From the NCBI GenBank assembly GCA_900128395.1, contig LT649939.1, positions 1-11,375 of the forward strand: a DNA stretch of 11,375 bases. The letters are read 5' to 3'. Under the pieces are notes generated by a model, which saw only the letters and a list, made by a program, of their open reading frames with translations, searched no databases and was not told the origin of the DNA. The stretch is from Stramenopiles sp. TOSAG23-2. Taxonomy: Eukaryota; Sar. Of this stretch, positions 8,575-11,375 are shown piece after piece; position 1 is the stretch's first letter, and every line of letters starts with the position of its first letter. A program made the translations under genes and the position numbers.

Positions 8575-8609
8575 TATTCTTTTGAAGAGTAGGAATTATC
8601 AAATGAGTA
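8575..8609 (+). repeat. 35-bp dispersed direct repeat, copy 2
   Basis: This is an exact copy of 8225-8259 in the same orientation. The two copies enclose 315 bp of non-coding DNA, which could be an inserted element with long direct flanks or a relic of a larger duplication. I see no terminal inverted repeats to support a transposon. Confidence 0.8.
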
Positions 8610-8790
8610 AAATTTAAAAAATACGCCGTGTTAAATTATATGATGATTCCGTAAATTAAATTATATGAAGCGTTCGCGAAGTAAAATTTTACGAAAATAT
8701 TTTTATATGTATCTATATAAAAACACACACACACAAACAGAGAGATTAAAGTATGGCAATCATTTTACCAAAACATTTTTTTTGCTGTCA

Positions 8791-8980
8791 GTGCAGAGGT
8801 TGTATGTTTCGTTCGCTCGCATTCGTATGATATCTCAATACTTCGTATATTATTTTTACGTACTACCACTACTACTACCATTGGAGTGCAGAGGTTGTAT
8901 GTTTCGTTCGCTCGCATTCGTATGATATCTCAATACTTCGTATATTATTTTTACGTACTACCACTACTACTACCATTGGA
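8791..8980 (-). repeat. exact 95-bp tandem duplication of the 3' end of the acidic-tract gene
   Basis: 8791-8885 and 8886-8980 are identical over all 95 bp. Read on the minus strand, the right copy holds the last nine codons of the gene (SNGSSSGST), its TAA stop at 8951-8953, and 65 bp of 3' flank. The left copy repeats all of this beyond the real stop, so the protein is unchanged but a second coding tail and stop lie in the 3' flank. Complete identity in non-coding DNA suggests a recent event or an assembly duplication. Confidence 0.92.
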
Positions 8981-9401
8981 ACCGCCACCAAATGCGGTAC
9001 CTTTTCCGCCGCTACGACTACTTGGGCTCATCATATTACTATTGTTGCCTCCCATGAATAACATACGTTCAATGCCTTCATCCCTAATAACTTCAGTTGG
9101 TACACTAACTAAATTATCCATACCTTTCACATATAAATAATGTACACCAATCATCATTCCCTTTTCATTTGTCTTAGCCTCCTCAAATGCTGCTACAGTA
9201 CAAGTTCTGTGTCTTTTTCCTTTAAATTTTCTTGCTTCCTTTTCTTCTTCCTCTTTCTTTATTCTTGCAGCTTCTGCTTCAGCAGCTTTTTCCTCTTCCG
9301 TTTTCTCTGGTGGAGGTGGCATAATAATTTCTTCCTCAATTATTTCTTCCTCTTCTTCCTCCTCTTCTTCTGATTCTTCCGATTCTTCTTCTTCCTCCTC
9401 C

Positions 9402-9436
<35 letters not shown>

Positions 9437-10438
9437 TTCTTCACCAGATTCTGATTCCGATTCTTCTTCACCTGATTCTGATTCCGATTCTTCTTCACCA
9501 CTTTCTTCCTCGCCACTTTCCTCCTCACTACTTTCTTCTTCGCCACTTTCTTCTTCGCTACTTTCTTCTTCGCCTTTTTCTTTCTTCTTCCCTTCTTCCC
9601 CTTTATCTGTTTTTGTCTCCTCGTCGCCTTTTTCTTTTTTTACATCATCACCTTCTTTTTTCTCGGCAACTTCGGCATTTTTATCATCTGGTTTCTTTTC
9701 TTTTTCCTCATTATCGCCATCTTCTTTTTCACCACTTTCTTCCTTTTCAGGTACTGCAGTTTCTGTTGTTGTTGTTGTTGTTGTATTAGTAGGAGTAGGA
9801 GTAGGAGTAGTAGTAGCATTCGATGTTGGTTCTGATGTCGAAGATCCACCATCTGTATCCGTCTCTTCCTTCTTGTCAGCTGTTGCTTTAGTAGCAGCTG
9901 CTGGTGGTTTCGCTGATATTTTGCGAATTTTTGGTGGTGGTTTTGGTACATTTGGTGGTGAATATGGTCGTTTCTTTTTACGAATACGGCCACTACCACC
10001 GGAACGAGGCGATGGGGCGCTTGTTGCCCCTGGTACGATATAATTTTTAATAACTTTAAATTCTTGTGTTGATAATTCAATCGTTCCTGTAATAGAAAAT
10101 TTACCAAATTCATTCGAGCCAGTTCCTTTTACAGTAATAAATCGTTCTGGAGTATTTCTATGTTTTGTACACTTTAATAAAACATTTTTTTCTTGATGTT
10201 CAGTTGGACCGGTAGGGTTTGCCATTGTAAATGTTCCAGCATATTCACCAGTACCCGGCAATTCCACCTTTAACGTATCACTTGCGTGACCACATCGCAC
10301 TGGATCCATACCATCTAACGATGTATACGTAAATGTACTTTTAAGATCCGGTGTCCCTATTACATTCCATTGACCTTTTATTGTTATTTTATTACTATTA
10401 TTTGGGTCTTGAGTGACTGTACCTACTAATTCTGCCAT
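8951..10438 (-). CDS. acidic-tract, probably nuclear protein with beta-rich N-terminal domain (495 aa)
   Basis: I do not recognise a named family. Seen, in order: residues 1-135 form a Gly/Thr-rich, beta-strand-like domain with landmarks KGQWNVIGTP, GTGEYAGTF and GSNEFGKFSITGTIEL. This type of GxW...YxGxF...NxFGxFxxxG pattern recalls uncharacterised barrel-like domains of protist proteins (from memory, unverified). Residues ~150-173 are a Lys/Arg/Pro cluster (RIRKKKRPYS, PPPKIRK) that looks like a nuclear localisation signal. A Pro/Thr stretch with seven Thr follows near 219-225, then a Lys/Glu segment. Residues ~287-370 are Ser/Glu and poly-Glu, with ESGEEESSEE-type repeats. The last ~90 residues are a folded-looking segment (KGKRHRTCTVAAFEEA, MIGVHYLYVKGMDNL) and a Gly/Ser tail. 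Acidic tracts with a nuclear signal suggest a histone- or chromatin-binding role (inference). An in-frame stop 8 codons upstream (10460-10462) supports the start. Both flanks are rearranged. Confidence 0.85.
9340..9560 (-). repeat. GAA/GAG/TCT-type codon repeat encoding the Glu/Ser tract
   Basis: The plus strand is almost pure pyrimidine here because the minus strand encodes poly-Glu and Ser-Glu repeats. The unit ESESGEEE appears twice in tandem and ESGEEESSEE-like units several times. Such tracts are prone to slippage, so length differences between alleles are likely. The long purine/pyrimidine bias could also permit triplex DNA. Confidence 0.8.
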
Positions 10439-10451
10439 ATTAAATGTTGCT

Positions 10452-10510
10452 AATAAATATTATGTATATGCGTATATTTACCTACTATATCTGTATATGT
10501 ATATATATAC
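10452..10510. repeat. long direct repeat, gene-proximal copy, beside the acidic-tract gene start
   Basis: The ~57-bp sequence beginning AATAAATATTATGTATATGC lies 14 nt upstream of the minus-strand start codon (10438) and probably overlaps its 5' UTR or promoter. It recurs at 10619-10675, identical except for one extra AT in the terminal (TA)n of this copy. The two copies bracket the inverted gene fragment. Confidence 0.9.
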
Positions 10511-10619
10511 AACAACAACAACAACAACAGAAACTGCAGTACCTGAAAAGGAAGATGGCGATAGTGAGGAAAAAGAAAAGAAACCAGATGATAAAAATGC
10601 CGAAGTTGCCGAGAAAAAA
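10507..10619 (+). pseudogene. inverted internal fragment of the neighbouring acidic-tract gene
   Basis: Read on the plus strand this 113-bp segment encodes seven Thr followed by ETAVPEKEDGDSEEKEKKPD and then DKNAEVAEKK. That is residues ~219-261 of the protein encoded on the minus strand at 8951-10438. At DNA level it equals the reverse complement of 9656-9786, except for an 18-bp in-frame deletion and one A-to-G change (Asn to Ser). The deletion removes six codons (ESGEKE or equivalent) between two GAAGA words. It has no start or stop of its own and is too short to be a gene. It lies head-to-head with its parent, inside the parent's upstream region, between two ~57-bp direct repeats. The left junction shares ATACA with the donor; the right junction falls in an A-run. 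Confidence 0.93.
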
Positions 10620-10666
10620 ATAAATATTATGTATATGCGTATATTTACCTACTATATCTGTATATG

Positions 10667-10675
<9 letters not shown>
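10619..10675. repeat. long direct repeat, gene-distal copy
   Basis: This is the second copy of the 10452-10510 sequence, same orientation, offset by 167 bp. It runs straight into an (AC)n microsatellite, whereas the first copy runs into the (AAC)n of the inverted fragment. Both exits share TATAC, which suggests the breakpoint lay at the microsatellite edge. Confidence 0.9.

Positions 10676-10702
<27 letters not shown>
10674..10702 (+). repeat. (AC)n microsatellite, about 14 units
   Basis: A pure AC dinucleotide run immediately follows the distal direct repeat. It marks the right edge of the rearranged block and is a plausible fork-stalling or slippage site. Confidence 0.9.
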
Positions 10703-10704
<2 letters not shown>

Positions 10705-11110
10705 GTTACACTAATAATAATGCCACCGCTAGTATTGTTTAATGTATATATATATAATATATATATATATATTTGTATATATATTTGTATATATATTATG
10801 TATATATGTATTATTTATATTTGTGCTCTATAATTATGTTTATTCATTGTTACTTTAACAATTTTTGGTCTAATAATAATTATATTGGTACTGCAGGTCA
10901 ACTTAAATTTTATGTGTGGTCTGGGTGGTGGCTCTCTGGACTCTGGACCAGGAAATGACTAGGTTAAGGTATTATAGGTAGTAGTAGTAGACGACTAGTA
11001 ATAGCTTCTTTAGAATTTGATGATTTTAATAATGATAACCAGTATACTGGTATGTATACCGTCCTATAACACAGGTGTTCTTTTGCATGCACTTTTCTTT
11101 ATCTCCTCCT

Positions 11111-11140
11111 TCTTCTTTCTTCTTCTTTCTTCTTCTTTTT
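11111..11140 (+). repeat. polypyrimidine tract with a 10-bp TCTTCTTTCT period
   Basis: TCTTCTTTCT is repeated twice and then partially, giving a 30-bp pure pyrimidine run within a longer C/T-rich stretch. It lies about 150-180 bp upstream of the gene starting at 11294. It may be a promoter element, but simple repeats of this kind are common in this DNA. Confidence 0.7.
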
Positions 11141-11155
11141 AATATTGAATGATTG

Positions 11156-11169
11156 TACTGTATACAGTA
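11156..11169. promoter_or_regulatory. perfect 14-bp palindrome upstream of the last gene
   Basis: TACTGTATACAGTA reads the same on both strands. It overlaps the word ATTGTACTG, also found about 50 nt upstream of the saposin-like gene. Its position ~125 bp before the 11294 ATG would suit a dimeric transcription factor site, but this rests on symmetry alone. Confidence 0.3.
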
Positions 11170-11293
11170 TGTCTTCTTCTTCGTCTAACGCGGAAACAAA
11201 CACAAAAAATAACTAGCTCTATATATATATTGAGAAGAAATATATGTACTCTTCGTGAAATTTTAATTTATTATTATTATACATATAACAAGT

Positions 11294-11375
11294 ATGACGA
11301 CGAAATATGATGGCATTGTGAGATTTGAAAGATTATTTAACTTCAGAGATTTATCAACCGCTACAGGACATATTT
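11294..11375 (+). CDS. 5' end of a gene, possible tyrosine phosphatase-like protein (partial)
   Basis: An ATG at 11294 opens a frame that stays open to the window edge (27 codons), with an in-frame TAA at 11264-11266 just upstream. The N-terminus reads MTTKYDGIVRFERLFNFRDL followed by STATGHI. The NFRDL word preceded by a short N-terminus is characteristic of the start of the Y_phosphatase3-type (dual-specificity-like) tyrosine phosphatase family, where it is usually NFRDLGG. Here Ser-Thr replaces Gly-Gly. The catalytic CX5R loop would lie beyond the window, so the assignment is provisional. Codon composition resembles the other genes and the spacer composition ends at the ATG, which supports a real coding start. 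Confidence 0.5.
   Translation, partial: MTTKYDGIVRFERLFNFRDLSTATGHI

Larger units (their letters stand above)
7746..8950. other. convergent 3' intergenic region rich in repeats
   Basis: This 1.2-kb spacer lies between the 3' ends of the EF-hand gene (+) and the acidic-tract gene (-). No credible gene is present; a plus-strand frame at 8665-8925 mostly reads duplicated non-coding DNA. It contains a hairpin at 7774-7826, a 92-bp tandem duplication from 7906, a 35-bp direct repeat (8225/8575) and most of a 95-bp tandem duplication. The words TACGAAG and TTCGTATA recur many times across it. Confidence 0.7.
10703..11293. other. intergenic region between divergent acidic-tract and NFRDL-protein genes
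   Basis: No coding frame is convincing. It holds (TA)n runs with a GTATATATATTT tandem (about 10744-10800), a GC-richer patch at about 10915-10955 (TGTGGTCTGGGTGGTGGCTC onwards), a palindrome CCAGTATACTGG at 11039-11050, a pyrimidine tract at 11111-11140 and a second palindrome at 11156-11169. It should contain the promoter of the plus-strand gene at 11294. No tRNA or snRNA was recognised. Confidence 0.55.

Noticed and set aside
8737-8756. U6 snRNA-like ACAGAGA-GATTA word
   Set aside because: The following conserved U6 sequence and stem are absent and the match falls at the end of an (AC)n run; treated as chance.
8665-8925. Plus-strand 86-codon frame and its overlapping partner at 8886-9140
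   Set aside because: Both read the 95-bp duplication and the antisense of the gene's 3' end; the shared peptide comes only from that duplication.
7746-8980. CRISPR-like array
   Set aside because: The repeats are tandem or only two-copy, without regular unique spacers, in eukaryote-type DNA.
10413-10742. Plus-strand 109-codon frame that includes the Thr/Glu peptide
   Set aside because: It starts antisense inside the acidic-tract gene and runs through repeat A, the inverted fragment, repeat B and the AC microsatellite; the protein-like part is inherited from the copied fragment.
229-10972. Short inverted match CCTTAACCT (near 229) and AGGTTAAGG (near 10963) toward the two window ends
   Set aside because: It is only 9-10 bp over more than 10 kb, which is within chance expectation.

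Overview
The window looks like nuclear DNA of an AT-rich, intron-poor unicellular eukaryote. Four long open frames each run from a first Met (preceded by a close in-frame stop) to a stop with no intron needed. The proteins are eukaryotic in type: a secreted saposin-like protein, a TPR plus aspartyl/asparaginyl beta-hydroxylase, an N-myristoylation-type multi-EF-hand protein, and a nuclear-looking protein with a very acidic tract. The spacers are strongly AT-rich and full of (TA)n, (AC)n, poly-T and pyrimidine microsatellites. There are no Shine-Dalgarno sites or operon-like packing. I cannot place the lineage firmly. The beta-rich N-terminal domain of the fourth gene and the saposin-like protein remind me of stramenopile/SAR protists, but that is only an impression.

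Layout: 1-695 is AT-rich spacer. 696-1202 (-) encodes a secreted Cys-rich saposin-like protein. 1203-2517 is a divergent intergenic region. 2518-5238 (+) encodes an ASPH-type hydroxylase with signal peptide and TPRs. 5239-5756 is a short spacer. 5757-7745 (+) encodes the EF-hand protein. 7746-8950 is a convergent 3' spacer with a hairpin next to the EF-hand stop, a 92-bp tandem duplication, a 35-bp dispersed repeat and the start of a 95-bp tandem duplication. 8951-10438 (-) encodes the acidic-tract protein. 10439-11293 is the intergenic region upstream of that gene and contains a rearranged insert. 11294 to the window edge (+) is the start of a further gene, possibly a tyrosine-phosphatase-like protein.

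The most notable structure surrounds the acidic-tract gene. A 113-bp inverted copy of part of its own coding sequence (donor 9656-9786) sits in its 5' flank at 10507-10619. The copy lies between two nearly identical ~57-bp direct repeats, and it differs from its source by one substitution and one 18-bp in-frame deletion. At the other end of the same gene, the last nine codons, the stop and 65 bp of 3' flank are duplicated exactly (95-bp units, 8791-8980). If the gene's transcript starts beyond 10620, its leader would be antisense to its own coding region. This could give a long intramolecular duplex or self-silencing RNA. A neutral template-switch scar or an assembly error are the alternatives.

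The genes do not form an obvious pathway. Two encode secretory-pathway proteins (saposin-like, ASPH-like), one a probable membrane-tethered calcium sensor and one a probable nuclear protein. Their orientation (-,+,+,-,+) is ordinary for a protist chromosome.
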